From positions 248,001-312,000 of the forward strand of contig JAEYPT010000008.1 of the NCBI GenBank assembly GCA_023410445.1: 64,000 nt of DNA. The letters are read 5' to 3'. Of the stretch, positions 7,347 to 15,422 are shown one piece after another. Position numbers and translations under genes: made by a program. The DNA is from Bacillota bacterium (GTDB lineage: Bacteria > Bacillota > Clostridia > Oscillospirales > Acutalibacteraceae). The notes under the pieces were generated by a model that was not told the origin of the DNA, ran no database searches, and saw only the letters and a list, made by a program, of their open reading frames with translations. The first letter of the stretch is position 1; every line of letters begins with the position of its first letter.

Positions 7347-8093
7347 ATGAAAAAAGCAAAATTTGTTCCACTGGTGTTGTCTCTTCTAATCGCATGTTCC
7401 GGAGTCCCGGCTTTTGCCGCATCTTCGCCTTATGTTCAAAGCGACACCACAGTATCCTTTACACGTGTACAGGGTGAAACCTATCAGGTAAAATTCACTG
7501 TGCACGGCACTCATGCCAACCCCAAAATAGCAGCGGGCAATGGAAACGTACTGCAAACTCTGAACGTGATAAAAACGAAGGATTCCAGCGGAGATGATAT
7601 TTACTACTTCAAAGTGAAGGCCATTGGAGCCGCCGGAACCACTTCGGCAATCTATACGACTTTGCCCGGTCAATCATCTATAAGACAGTTTGTCATCACT
7701 GTGGCCGAGAAAAGCAAGCCCCTGTCAGCGGAAGACATTGCAAAAGATTTAAAGAACAGCGGACTGCCAATCGGCAACATGGTTGTTTATACGTCTGAAA
7801 CGGACTCGAACCATTTGCTCGGAAGACCAAATCAATATATCAGCAAAGTGAACTTCGCTGATACCACGGTCGAGCAGAGCGACAGCACTGACCCGGTGGG
7901 CGGCAGCATTGAAACATTTAATAATGCTTCGGATTTGAAAGCCCGCAAAGATTATTGTGAAGCGATTTCAAAGTCAATGCCTATTTTTGCGCAATACTAT
8001 TATGTGAACGGCAACTATTTGCTTCGCATCGACAATGCAGTTTCACCTGAAAACGCTAAAAAATATGCAGATGCATTCGCAAAAATAAAGTGA
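7347..8093 (+). CDS. Secreted protein with C-terminal GRPNQY domain, unknown function
   Basis: A 248-residue exported protein. Residues 1-25 are a Sec signal peptide ending AFA-AS. The first mature half (residues about 30-125) alternates short strands and looks like an immunoglobulin-like beta-sandwich. The second half carries a recurring clostridial exoprotein motif LLGRPNQYISKVNFAD followed by GGSIETF and an ending in which residues alternate toward LLRID. I know this second module from lipoproteins of Firmicutes but not its function. The start is the ATG at 7347, six bases after GGAGG; an in-frame ATG at 7323 would bury that site. A perfect promoter lies about 180 bases upstream. Confidence 0.85.
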   Translation: MKKAKFVPLVLSLLIACSGVPAFAASSPYVQSDTTVSFTRVQGETYQVKFTVHGTHANPKIAAGNGNVLQTLNVIKTKDSSGDDIYYFKVKAIGAAGTTSAIYTTLPGQSSIRQFVITVAEKSKPLSAEDIAKDLKNSGLPIGNMVVYTSETDSNHLLGRPNQYISKVNFADTTVEQSDSTDPVGGSIETFNNASDLKARKDYCEAISKSMPIFAQYYYVNGNYLLRIDNAVSPENAKKYADAFAKIK

Positions 8094-8151
8094 ATACTCC
8101 CTTCCGGGGAATGAAGTACCCGCCCCTATGATCGAGCTAAGTTCCATAATC

Positions 8152-8187
8152 AAAAACCGGCGGCCGCAAGGCTTCCGGTTTTTCTTT
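8152..8187 (+). terminator. Intrinsic terminator after the secreted-protein gene
   Basis: AAAACCGG (8153-8160) pairs with CCGGTTTT (8175-8182), extended inside by GCC/GGC, and is followed by a T-rich tail. Confidence 0.85.
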
Positions 8188-8236
8188 TCGCAATAAAAGC
8201 AGACTCACTGTTCCCCATCAATTGGATGCTTTCCTC

Positions 8237-8416
8237 TCACGGGCCCATATCCTTATCGATTAATTGATTGATATACGCATTAAGACTCATGCCCAGACTT
8301 TCGGCATAAGCTTTCATTTTTATTTTACGGCCCTTTTTAACCCGAACAATGATATTGTCCACCTTGCACAGATATTTCTTATTTGCCTGTATGCGTGCCT
8401 GACTTAACATAGCCAT
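8237..8416 (-). CDS. Small ribbon-helix-helix (Arc-like) protein
   Basis: A 59-residue protein, too short for many gene finders. The sequence runs from ANKKYLCKVDNIIVRVKKGR into KMKAYAESLGMSLNAYINQL, the strand-helix-helix pattern of Arc/MetJ-type DNA-binding proteins in which the strand contacts DNA. A GGGAGG ribosome binding site precedes the ATG at 8416. No toxin gene is adjacent, so it may be a free-standing regulator rather than an antitoxin. Confidence 0.75.
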   Translation of the reverse strand: MAMLSQARIQANKKYLCKVDNIIVRVKKGRKIKMKAYAESLGMSLNAYINQLIDKDMGP

Positions 8417-8535
8417 TTTTCGCCTCCCGATTGATTATCGGCAATTGCAAGCGATAATTTAGCATTCTGGCAAAAAGGCGACAAATATTTTACTAAACCG
8501 AAAAAAATTCATTTTCCGGAAAGCAGGACGGGTTT

Positions 8536-8715
8536 TCACAATCCGTAATATTTTGCCCTTACGCCTTCGGCCAGCTTCAGCCGTTCCAGCCTGTCCTCCG
8601 TGTTTTTTCGCTCCACGTCAAGCTGCTTCGCTGTTTTATAAAACTTGCAGCCATCACAGTCTTTTCTGATTAAGGCCTTACATTGGCCTTCAAACTGAAA
8701 TATGCACTCCATCAT
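8536..8715 (-). CDS. Small Cys-rich protein (possible zinc-binding)
   Basis: A 59-residue protein beginning MMECIFQFEGQCKALIRKDC followed by DGCKFYKT. Four cysteines arranged C-x7-C-x7-C-x2-C could bind zinc. The second half is a charged helix (DVERKNTEDRLERLKLAEG). The ribosome binding site is moderate (GAGAAGTG). I recognise the pattern as a common small clostridial protein without known function. It may be related in regulation to the neighbouring Arc-like gene 119 bases downstream. Confidence 0.68.
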   Translation of the reverse strand: MMECIFQFEGQCKALIRKDCDGCKFYKTAKQLDVERKNTEDRLERLKLAEGVRAKYYGL

Positions 8716-8799
8716 TCCGTGTCACTTCTCTTTCAAGCTTCTATCTACAAGTTTATATCGTAACCCGGAAACTGGATGAACAGATTCTTAATTTATTTT

Positions 8800-8842
8800 T
8801 AATTTTAAAATTGCCCGAACCGATTGAATCGATTCGGGCAAT
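8800..8842 (-). terminator. Intrinsic terminator after the malic enzyme gene
   Basis: A 10-base-pair stem ATTGCCCGAA/TTCGGGCAAT (8810-8819 with 8833-8842) followed on the minus strand by an A/T-rich tail with TTTTAAAATT. Confidence 0.85.
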
Positions 8843-8862
8843 CTCATAAATATTAACTGACT

Positions 8863-10035
8863 TTAGATTCTTGCCACGCCGGATTTCCGTGCTGCTTCCG
8901 CAACTGCCTTAGCGACAGCTGCAGCAACATTGCGGTCCAATGCGCTCGGAATGATATAATCCGGGCTGAGCTTGTCCGCTGTGACAAAGGAGGCAATGGC
9001 ATAAGCGGCGGCAATCTTCATTTCATCGTTGATGTCGCTCGCACGAACATCCAGCGCGCCGCGGAAAATGCCCGGGAACGCGAGGACGTTGTTGATCTGA
9101 TTCGGGAAATCGCTGCGGCCGGTACCGACAACAGCAGCACCTGCGCTCTTTGCAAGATCAGGCATAATTTCCGGGGTCGGGTTTGCCATCGGGAACAGGA
9201 TCGGGTCTTTGTTCATGCTCTTGACCATTTCCGGCGTCACGCAGTTCGGGGCGGAAACGCCGATGAACACATCGGAGCCCTTCAGCACGTCGGCAAGAGA
9301 ACCGCTCTTTTTGTCGTGGTTGGTAATCTTGGCCATTTCTTCCTTGACAGGATTCAGGCCGTCACGCCCCTCATAGATGGCGCCGTTGCGGTCGCACATA
9401 ACGACATCCTTCAGTCCAAGAGCAATCAGCAGCTTGATGATGGCAATGCCGGCTGCACCTGCGCCGCTCGTTACAACCTTAATCTCGTCCAGCTTCTTGC
9501 CGGTGAGCTTCAGGGCGTTGAGCATAGCGGCCAAGGTAACGACTGCCGTGCCGTGCTGGTCATCGTGGAAAATCGGAATATCGCAGCACTTTTTCAGTTT
9601 GGTTTCAATCTCAAAGCAGCGCGGAGCAGAGATATCTTCCAGATTGACGCCGCCGAAGCTGCCAGCCAGCAGACGGACCGTGTTAACAATGTCGTCTACA
9701 CTTTTAGAACGGACGCAGAGCGGAATCGCATCCACATCGCCGAAGGCCTTAAACAGGGCGCATTTGCCCTCCATGACCGGCATACCGGCCTCCGGGCCGA
9801 TGTCGCCCAGACCGAGAACTGCTGTGCCGTCGGTTACGACCGCAACCAGATTGGAGCGGCGGGTAAGATCATAGCTCTTGTTTACGTCCTTGTTGATTTC
9901 AAGGCATGGCTGAGCAACGCCCGGCGTATAAGCGAGGGAAAGATCATCGCGCGTATTCAGCGGTGCGCGGCAGATCATCTCGATCTTCCCTTTCCATTTG
10001 TAATGGAGTTTCAGCGATTCTTCTGCATAATTCAT
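8863..10035 (-). CDS. NAD(P)-dependent malic enzyme (oxaloacetate-decarboxylating)
   Basis: Converts malate to pyruvate and CO2 with reduction of NAD(P), or the reverse. At 390 residues it is the short bacterial form without the phosphotransacetylase extension. Visible motifs are LAYTPGVAQPCLEI near residue 34, GDIGPEAGMPVMEGK, the HDDQHGTA metal/substrate motif near residue 157 and the nucleotide-binding SGAGAAGIAI near residue 190. It follows the lactate/malate dehydrogenase gene by 40 bases, so the two probably form an operon linking pyruvate, malate and possibly oxaloacetate. Confidence 0.95.
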   Translation of the reverse strand: MNYAEESLKLHYKWKGKIEMICRAPLNTRDDLSLAYTPGVAQPCLEINKDVNKSYDLTRRSNLVAVVTDGTAVLGLGDIGPEAGMPVMEGKCALFKAFGDVDAIPLCVRSKSVDDIVNTVRLLAGSFGGVNLEDISAPRCFEIETKLKKCCDIPIFHDDQHGTAVVTLAAMLNALKLTGKKLDEIKVVTSGAGAAGIAIIKLLIALGLKDVVMCDRNGAIYEGRDGLNPVKEEMAKITNHDKKSGSLADVLKGSDVFIGVSAPNCVTPEMVKSMNKDPILFPMANPTPEIMPDLAKSAGAAVVGTGRSDFPNQINNVLAFPGIFRGALDVRASDINDEMKIAAAYAIASFVTADKLSPDYIIPSALDRNVAAAVAKAVAEAARKSGVARI

Positions 10036-10075
10036 TCTTGCACGGTCCCTTCTTTAAATTCTTTATATGGATCCA

Positions 10076-11020
10076 TCAAATATTAAGAGCAGCGATGGTT
10101 TCCTTCAGCATAGAGGCACTCTTCTGGAGTTTTTCCATTTCGGCGGGCACAAGCGGAGGCGCTACGCTGGTTGCGATGCCGTTTGCATTCACAACGAACG
10201 GAATGCTCATGCACACGTCGTCCACACCGTATTCGCCGTGCAGCATACCGCTGACAGCCAGCACGGAATTGGTATCACGGGTGATGTATTCGCAGATTCT
10301 CATGGTCGATACGCCGATAGCATAGAACGTTGCTCCCTTAAGACGGATTACTTCGCCGCCGGAAACATGAACTGCCTTTTCGATTGCTTCCTTGTCGATT
10401 TCATTCGGGCAGTTCTTTGCATTCTTCAGATAGGTATCAAGAGGCATTCCGCCGACGCTTGCGAGCGACCACGGAACCATGGAGGAATCGCCATGCTCAC
10501 CGAACACATAGGCATGGATGTTTTTCGGGCTGACATTGACTTCCTTCGCGACAAATTCGCGGAGACGGCTGGAATCGAGAAGCGTACCGGAACCGAACAC
10601 GCGGTTTTCCGGCAGGCCAGTAACCTTCAGGATGGTATAGGTGACAATATCCACCGGATTGCTGACGGCGACATAAATGGCATCCGGAGCATATTTAATT
10701 GCCTGCGGCATAACGCTCTTGATGATGTTGACGTTGCCCTGAGCCAGATCGATGCGGGACTGGCCTGGCTTGCGCGCGCTTCCGAGCGTTACGACAACAA
10801 TATTGGAATCCTTGATATCCGAGTAGTCGCCTGCATAGATGTTAACGGGCGGGCACAGGGCTGTTCCCTGAATAATATCCATAGCTTCGCCCTTCGCCTT
10901 GTCCTGGTTAATATCAACCAAAACAATTTCGGAAGCGATGCCGTTCAGCGTAAGCGCATAAGCAATCGTTGCCCCGACATTTCCAGCTCCGAGGATACTG
11001 ATCTTATTTCCCTTTTTCAT
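10076..11020 (-). CDS. Lactate/malate dehydrogenase family protein
   Basis: Cytoplasmic NAD-dependent 2-hydroxyacid dehydrogenase of 314 residues. The Rossmann motif GAGNVGATIAYAL is at residue 11, the substrate Arg/Asp pair in LLDSSRLR near residue 150, and the catalytic His in GEHGDSS at residue 176. By overall sequence it would usually be called L-lactate dehydrogenase. However, the residue that sets specificity (Gln in lactate, Arg in malate dehydrogenases, immediately before KPG) is Arg83 in SARKPGQSR. Together with the adjacent malic enzyme this favours malate as substrate, so I leave the symbol open. The start has an AGGAGG site nine bases upstream. Confidence 0.9.
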   Translation of the reverse strand: MKKGNKISILGAGNVGATIAYALTLNGIASEIVLVDINQDKAKGEAMDIIQGTALCPPVNIYAGDYSDIKDSNIVVVTLGSARKPGQSRIDLAQGNVNIIKSVMPQAIKYAPDAIYVAVSNPVDIVTYTILKVTGLPENRVFGSGTLLDSSRLREFVAKEVNVSPKNIHAYVFGEHGDSSMVPWSLASVGGMPLDTYLKNAKNCPNEIDKEAIEKAVHVSGGEVIRLKGATFYAIGVSTMRICEYITRDTNSVLAVSGMLHGEYGVDDVCMSIPFVVNANGIATSVAPPLVPAEMEKLQKSASMLKETIAALNI

Positions 11021-11115
11021 GATGTGATTGCCTCCTGATAATTTTTATAACATCTTTCCACAGCGAACACCATTCGTCCGAGTAAAAAGAACGTTGCCTC
11101 TTCAAATTGGGAACC

Positions 11116-11835
11116 TCATGCGGAAGTCCCGCCGGGTTCCTCTACCATTTGATATCCTACCCCAACTTCTGTTACAATGTATTTGGGCTGAGAAGGGTCA
11201 TTTTCAATTTTCCTGCGGATATTTGCCATGTTGACCCGCAGAATCTGGCGGTCGCATTCTGCAAAATGCCCCCAGATTTGTTCGAGCAGATAGGAATAGG
11301 TCAAAACCTGTCCGGAATGCTTGGCGATCAGTGAAACGATACGGAACTCATTCTGCGTCAGATGAACGTCGCTTCCATCCACCAGCACCGCGTGCTTTTC
11401 GAAATCGACGACAAGCCCCCCGCGCACCAATCTGCCCTCCGGAACGTTTTCGCCGGTCTCCATCTTTATGCTGTGCCGAATCGCGGCACGTATTCTTGCC
11501 AGAAGCTCCTGCCGGCCAACCGGCTTTACCATGTAATCGTCCGCACCGGAATCGAAAGCCCGCACCTTCACCGCTTCATCAAAGCAGGCGGAAAGAATGA
11601 TCGCAGGCACCTCCGACCACTGACGCAGGGTTTTCAGAACGCTGAAGCCGTCCATATCCGGAAGGGAAAGATCAAGCAGCACCACGTCCGGGCAATAAGA
11701 AGAAAACATAGAAACCGCGGTTGCTCCGTTTGCTGCGACGATCGCCTTATACCCGTTTTCCTTCAGGAAGGAAGAAATGAAATCACTTGCTTCGGCTTCA
11801 TCTTCGACGATTAATACTGTTGTTTTGTTATTCAT
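11116..11835 (-). CDS. OmpR/KdpE-family response regulator, orphan
   Basis: A 239-residue two-component regulator. The receiver domain has the acidic pair near residue 11, phospho-acceptor Asp55 in VVLLDLSLPD and the conserved Lys near residue 104 in DDYMVKP. The C-terminal winged helix (LTQNEFRIVSLIAKHSG, then the RVNMANIRRKIE recognition region) is of OmpR type; the best resemblance is to KdpE. No sensor kinase and no kdpFABC genes are present within the window, so its partner is elsewhere. It lies 95 bases upstream of the dehydrogenase gene on the same strand. Confidence 0.9.
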   Translation of the reverse strand: MNNKTTVLIVEDEAEASDFISSFLKENGYKAIVAANGATAVSMFSSYCPDVVLLDLSLPDMDGFSVLKTLRQWSEVPAIILSACFDEAVKVRAFDSGADDYMVKPVGRQELLARIRAAIRHSIKMETGENVPEGRLVRGGLVVDFEKHAVLVDGSDVHLTQNEFRIVSLIAKHSGQVLTYSYLLEQIWGHFAECDRQILRVNMANIRRKIENDPSQPKYIVTEVGVGYQMVEEPGGTSA

Positions 11836-12019
11836 TCATAGGATCCTCCGAATATGAGAGAAAACCCGGAACGCCTCTGCCGCTCCCCAGGGCAGCCTGT
11901 CAATTCTTGTCGGAATCGGATGAAAAACCGAATTTCCGAACAGGTTTCATTATACAATAATATTTTAACAAATGACAAGGCATTTATATAAAGAAATCAT
12001 TAAGATTTTAATATATTCC
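11836..12019. other. Intergenic AT-rich stretch
   Basis: The interval between the response regulator gene and the candidate small RNA promoter holds the upstream region of the regulator gene. I see no open frame or clear hairpin in it. Confidence 0.5.
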
Positions 12020-12048
12020 TTGTTGCATGTTTCATTTCATGGTATTAT
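12020..12048 (+). promoter_or_regulatory. Promoter of a candidate small RNA
   Basis: TTGTTG (12020-12025), 17 bases, TATTAT (12043-12048). There is no plus-strand gene downstream, only a structured stretch and a terminator. Confidence 0.5.
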
Positions 12049-12054
12049 CTGTAT

Positions 12055-12158
12055 TATGCGAAGAATTCGATATTCTGAGAGCATTCTGCATAATTGCTCT
12101 TGCTTTGATTCATAACGCTTTTTGATCCGGCCTCCCAAAAGGGACGCCGGATTTTTTA
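12055..12158 (+). ncRNA. Candidate small RNA of about 100 bases
   Basis: A promoter-like sequence at 12020-12048 is followed by three successive stem-loops and no sizeable frame: AGAAT/ATTCT (12062-12066 with 12072-12076), AGAGCA/TGCTCT (12078-12083 with 12095-12100), and a terminator. The only ATG frame is 19 codons and starts at the -10 region, so it is unlikely to be translated. Both neighbouring genes are on the other strand. I do not recognise an RNA family; the call is inference from layout. Confidence 0.45.
12124..12158 (+). terminator. Intrinsic terminator of the candidate small RNA
   Basis: ATCCGGC (12125-12131) pairs with GCCGGAT (12146-12152), with CCC/GGG inside, followed by TTTTTTA on the plus strand only. 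Confidence 0.85.
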
Positions 12159-12214
12159 TGTAATTCGGGAAAGCCGAGCAGTCACGCTGCCGGCTCCCCG
12201 CTGCGGTGCAGGTG

Positions 12215-12601
12215 CTACATGACTCTCGTCGGGAAAATCGCATCCAGCACCCCAATGGCAAGCGCGCCCAGAATCGCTCCGAGAATGGTAACGCTCATAT
12301 TGGGAACAACAAACTGAGCCGCATAGAGAATCACTGCCGAAAGAATAAATCCCTTCAGGCCCTTGCCAAAAGGGGAAGCATCCACTTTCATCATTGCTTC
12401 AAACAGATAATCCAGTAACGAAATAACAACTGCGGCAATCAGAAACGACCATATGCCGTAAATGGTAAACCCAGGCGTCAGTATGGAGACAATGGCAAGA
12501 ATAATCGCCATAATCACCAGCCTGCCCAGCCACCGCAGAACGCTTGCGGACTCGTCGCGGCCATGATCGGCATGATTCGCCTGCGCAGCATGATGCGCCA
12601 T
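12215..12601 (-). CDS. YvlD-like / phage holin 4 family small membrane protein
   Basis: A 128-residue membrane protein with about four hydrophobic segments: LVIMAIILAIVSILTPG, IWSFLIAAVVISLLDYLF, GFILSAVILYAAQFVV and ILGAILGALAIGVLDAIF. The pattern matches the PF04020 family (YvlD, also called phage holin 4_2), whose cellular role is unsettled; there are no phage genes nearby, so it is not a prophage holin. The N-terminus is His-rich (AHHAAQANHADHG). I use the ATG at 12601, which follows GGGAGGG, rather than a longer frame upstream. Confidence 0.85.
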   Translation of the reverse strand: MAHHAAQANHADHGRDESASVLRWLGRLVIMAIILAIVSILTPGFTIYGIWSFLIAAVVISLLDYLFEAMMKVDASPFGKGLKGFILSAVILYAAQFVVPNMSVTILGAILGALAIGVLDAIFPTRVM

Positions 12602-12748
12602 ATCAATCCCTCCCCGACAAAAATTGGCTGTTTTTTGAATTTCAGCCGTTTTTATTTTATCCGCATCCCGTCGGATTATGCTTTTAAGCTTCCACGCAAA
12701 AAGCTGCGATGACATAATTGTCACCACAGCTTTTATTTTTTGATTGAA

Positions 12749-14722
12749 TTATCGGACGCCGCCTCCGCCTCCGCCGAAACCGCCTCCACCGCCGGAAAAG
12801 CCGCCTCCGCCGAAACCACCGCCGCCAAAGCCACCGCTCCCGCCGAATCCGCCGCCGTTGTTGGAGGGGGGATGAGCAAGTCTGGTGGCCGCGCTGCCGA
12901 TGTCCCCAATGGCGCTGCCGAGTGCGGCCCCAAAGTCAACATTCGGCGCTCCAAAGCCGCCGCCGTAGAAATGCGGACCGAACATAAAGGGAAGATAGCT
13001 GCCCACATAAACATCGCCGAGCCCTTCCGGACGGTTAAGCTCCGGATAGACCAGCCTCAGCTGCTTGCACACCTCTTTGGAAATCCCCATCATGGTGGCA
13101 TAAACCAGATATTCTTCCCAAAGGCTCAGCTCCGGGACGCTGTATTCCTTCATCCGGGAAAAATCCAGCATATAGCGCTGGAGACCCCGCCAGACGCCGA
13201 ATTCCCGCTCCCCTTTTTCACTCAGATGCATCTTTGCGGAACCGGCGATGAACAGAATCACCCCGCCGATCAGGAGGGCAAGCGGAATATAAACCATAAG
13301 GACCCCCATCGAACCCGTGACCCCAAGGACGACAAACGCCAGAATCAGCGCCGCAACACCGCCCGCCTTCAGGGCACCGAGGAACAGAGGCCGGTTTTCC
13401 TCATAGCCGCGGTCGACCGTCTCGCGCTCCGCTTCCGCGAGGAAATCCTCCATGGCGCGGTCGATATAGGAGTAGTGCTCTTGTGCATACCGTTTGAACC
13501 CTTCCATTGTGAAGGAATTCCCGAAAGCCTCCCCCACCGTTGAAATCATCCGGTAAAAGGCCTGCTCGCTGCCGGTCAGTTCCATATGCTTCGTATCGCC
13601 GAGAATGGAAACCGCCAATTCCTTCTCCCGGCCGGAAAAAGAAACGTAGCCCTTGCGTGCAAGACTGAGCAGTGTCGCACTGAACATCCGGTTCTTTTCT
13701 TTCTCGCCGATTCCGTTGTAAAAGTAGAACAGATGCGCAATTCCGGCGGGGCTGTTTCCGGGCGGAATATCCCGCGTATACTCCGGAGAATCGACCTCAT
13801 GGCGACGGTATTTCTTGCGGGAAACGACCAAAGCAAATACTGCCGCTGCAAAAATCAAGGACGCAGCCACGGCGTCAATGATTCCGAGAAGATACTGATG
13901 GTATACAGCGGCCGCGGCATCATCGGACCACTTCTGTTCCTCCTGCACGATTCCCGGCAAAACCGACTGACCGGAAACCTTTTTGGAATCCGGGAACAGC
14001 TGGGGCGGCATGCACAGGCGCACCTCAGCTAAGGTGCCCGCCGGAATATCGGATGCGGCAAAACGAATGCTGTCCGCCGAATCGATCTTAAGTCCACCAT
14101 TCGCCGTGGTATGCAACCAGGCTTGCAGAACATTCTTGCTTCCTCCTTGCGGAAATCGAACTGTTCCAGTCAGCGAAGTGACCGGAAGAGAAAAATCCTG
14201 CGAAAGAAATTGGGTATAAAGCACCGCTGTATCATGGTACACTTGAATAATATTTTTCAGTGTATAGGTAACGGCAAATGTGCGCGTTCCGGAATCCAGC
14301 TCCGGTATAAACCAGCCAAGCTCAGCGGTATCCCCGGAACGGTGAAGATAGCATTTGCCAGCCATCGCGCCGTCGGAGGTAACAGAGGGATCTTCCGGGT
14401 CAACGTCACCGGCAAAAGCATAATTCTGCTTTTGGTCTTTGTCATAGACCGAAATATCCGCGATATCGTCCACCTTGGAGGTATCCATTGTAAACTTGCG
14501 GTACAAATTGCTGTAGGGCTTTCCACGATTTTGCAGCGTGACCGTCCACGTCTCCGTAACCTTCATATCGCCGTTCGGAGCAACCGTGGAAGCAATGTCC
14601 ATATGATCCATGACCTGTTTCGAATTGCCGAGATAGCTTGAGCACCCGCTCAGCGAAACACAGGCTGCACACAGCGCCGCTAACAGAACAAGGCAGACCG
14701 CCCAATGAAAAAATCTGCGCAT
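12749..14722 (-). CDS. DUF2207 domain membrane protein with Gly-rich tail
   Basis: A 657-residue cell-envelope protein. An N-terminal signal with LSGC suggests a lipoprotein or signal anchor. Residues about 40-240 form the extracellular DUF2207 domain (TVAPNGDMKVTETWTVTLQNRG). Then follow a transmembrane helix near residue 285 (AASLIFAAAVFALVV), a cytoplasmic part, and two closely spaced helices near residues 450-495. The last 30 residues are nearly all Gly/Phe (GGFGGGGFGGGG). DUF2207 proteins commonly sit next to LemA, as here: lemA lies 21 bases upstream and the two should be one operon. The function is unknown. Confidence 0.9.
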   Translation of the reverse strand: MRRFFHWAVCLVLLAALCAACVSLSGCSSYLGNSKQVMDHMDIASTVAPNGDMKVTETWTVTLQNRGKPYSNLYRKFTMDTSKVDDIADISVYDKDQKQNYAFAGDVDPEDPSVTSDGAMAGKCYLHRSGDTAELGWFIPELDSGTRTFAVTYTLKNIIQVYHDTAVLYTQFLSQDFSLPVTSLTGTVRFPQGGSKNVLQAWLHTTANGGLKIDSADSIRFAASDIPAGTLAEVRLCMPPQLFPDSKKVSGQSVLPGIVQEEQKWSDDAAAAVYHQYLLGIIDAVAASLIFAAAVFALVVSRKKYRRHEVDSPEYTRDIPPGNSPAGIAHLFYFYNGIGEKEKNRMFSATLLSLARKGYVSFSGREKELAVSILGDTKHMELTGSEQAFYRMISTVGEAFGNSFTMEGFKRYAQEHYSYIDRAMEDFLAEAERETVDRGYEENRPLFLGALKAGGVAALILAFVVLGVTGSMGVLMVYIPLALLIGGVILFIAGSAKMHLSEKGEREFGVWRGLQRYMLDFSRMKEYSVPELSLWEEYLVYATMMGISKEVCKQLRLVYPELNRPEGLGDVYVGSYLPFMFGPHFYGGGFGAPNVDFGAALGSAIGDIGSAATRLAHPPSNNGGGFGGSGGFGGGGFGGGGFSGGGGGFGGGGGGVR

Positions 14723-14743
14723 ATCGCCCTCCCTGAGTTCTTC

Positions 14744-15301
14744 TTAGAATTTAACCTGCGGGACCGCACGGTCACCCTCTTCGATTTCGAAATAACGCCT
14801 CATTCCGAAATGGAACATGGAGGCAATCAGATTCGAGGGAAAATGCATGACATATTCGTTATACCGCATGGCGGTGTCGTTATAGAACTGGCGGGAAACC
14901 GCGATTTTCCCCTCAATGTCACTCAGCTGGCTCTGAAGGCTGAGAAAATTTTGATTTGCTTTCAGGTCCGGGTACTGCTCCGCCGTCGCAAAGAGGTTGA
15001 CGATAGCACGGGAAAGCTTTGCGTTGCTCTCCATCGCTTCTTCCGGCGTTTTGGCACTCATGGCAGCTCCGCGCCACTTGGTGACTTCGGAAAGTGTCGT
15101 CTTTTCATGGGCTGCATAGCCTTTCACCGTCTCCACCAGATTCGGGATAAGGTCAAAGCGCTTTTTTAACTGGACATCGACCTGCGACCAGCCGTTATCC
15201 ACCCGTACAGAAAAGGAAACCAGCCGGTTATAGGCGGATACTCCCCATAAAATCACAATGATGACAACAGCAAGAACAATTACCAAGGGCAGCCAACCCA
15301 T
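14744..15301 (-). CDS. lemA: LemA family protein
   Basis: A 185-residue protein with one N-terminal transmembrane helix (PLVIVLAVVIIVILWGVSAYNRL) and the long helical LemA domain marked by DNGWSQVDVQLKKRFDLIPNL and by FLSLQSQLSDIEGKIAVSR. LemA proteins form a membrane-attached four-helix bundle of unknown function. The gene is the first of the lemA-DUF2207 unit and starts after an AGGAGGC ribosome binding site. Confidence 0.94.
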   Translation of the reverse strand: MGWLPLVIVLAVVIIVILWGVSAYNRLVSFSVRVDNGWSQVDVQLKKRFDLIPNLVETVKGYAAHEKTTLSEVTKWRGAAMSAKTPEEAMESNAKLSRAIVNLFATAEQYPDLKANQNFLSLQSQLSDIEGKIAVSRQFYNDTAMRYNEYVMHFPSNLIASMFHFGMRRYFEIEEGDRAVPQVKF

Positions 15302-15390
15302 AAAAATGCCTCCTTTGATTTTTCAGTTAGGAATTCGATCCGGGATCATTGTAACATTCTTCCCGAAAGAAGGAAAGTAAATTCCGGACG

Positions 15391-15419
15391 AAAAAAGGGA
15401 GATTTTCGTCTCCCTTTTT
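15391..15419 (-). terminator. Intrinsic terminator after rex
   Basis: AAAAAGGGAGA (15392-15402) pairs with TCTCCCTTTTT (15409-15419). On the minus strand it comes directly after the rex stop codon and ends in a T-run. Confidence 0.88.
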
Positions 15420-15422
15420 CTA

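Noticed and set aside
11021..11060. Rex operator before the lactate/malate dehydrogenase gene
   Set aside because: The best alignment (TGATAATTTTTATAACA) matches only about 8 of 14 positions, too weak to call.
12215..12601. Prophage holin gene
   Set aside because: The family name includes holin, but no lysin or other phage genes are nearby and the family is common as a chromosomal membrane protein.
12760..12850. Tandem GC-rich repeat resembling an array
   Set aside because: It is the coding sequence for the Gly/Phe-rich C-terminus of the DUF2207 protein, not a CRISPR or intergenic repeat.
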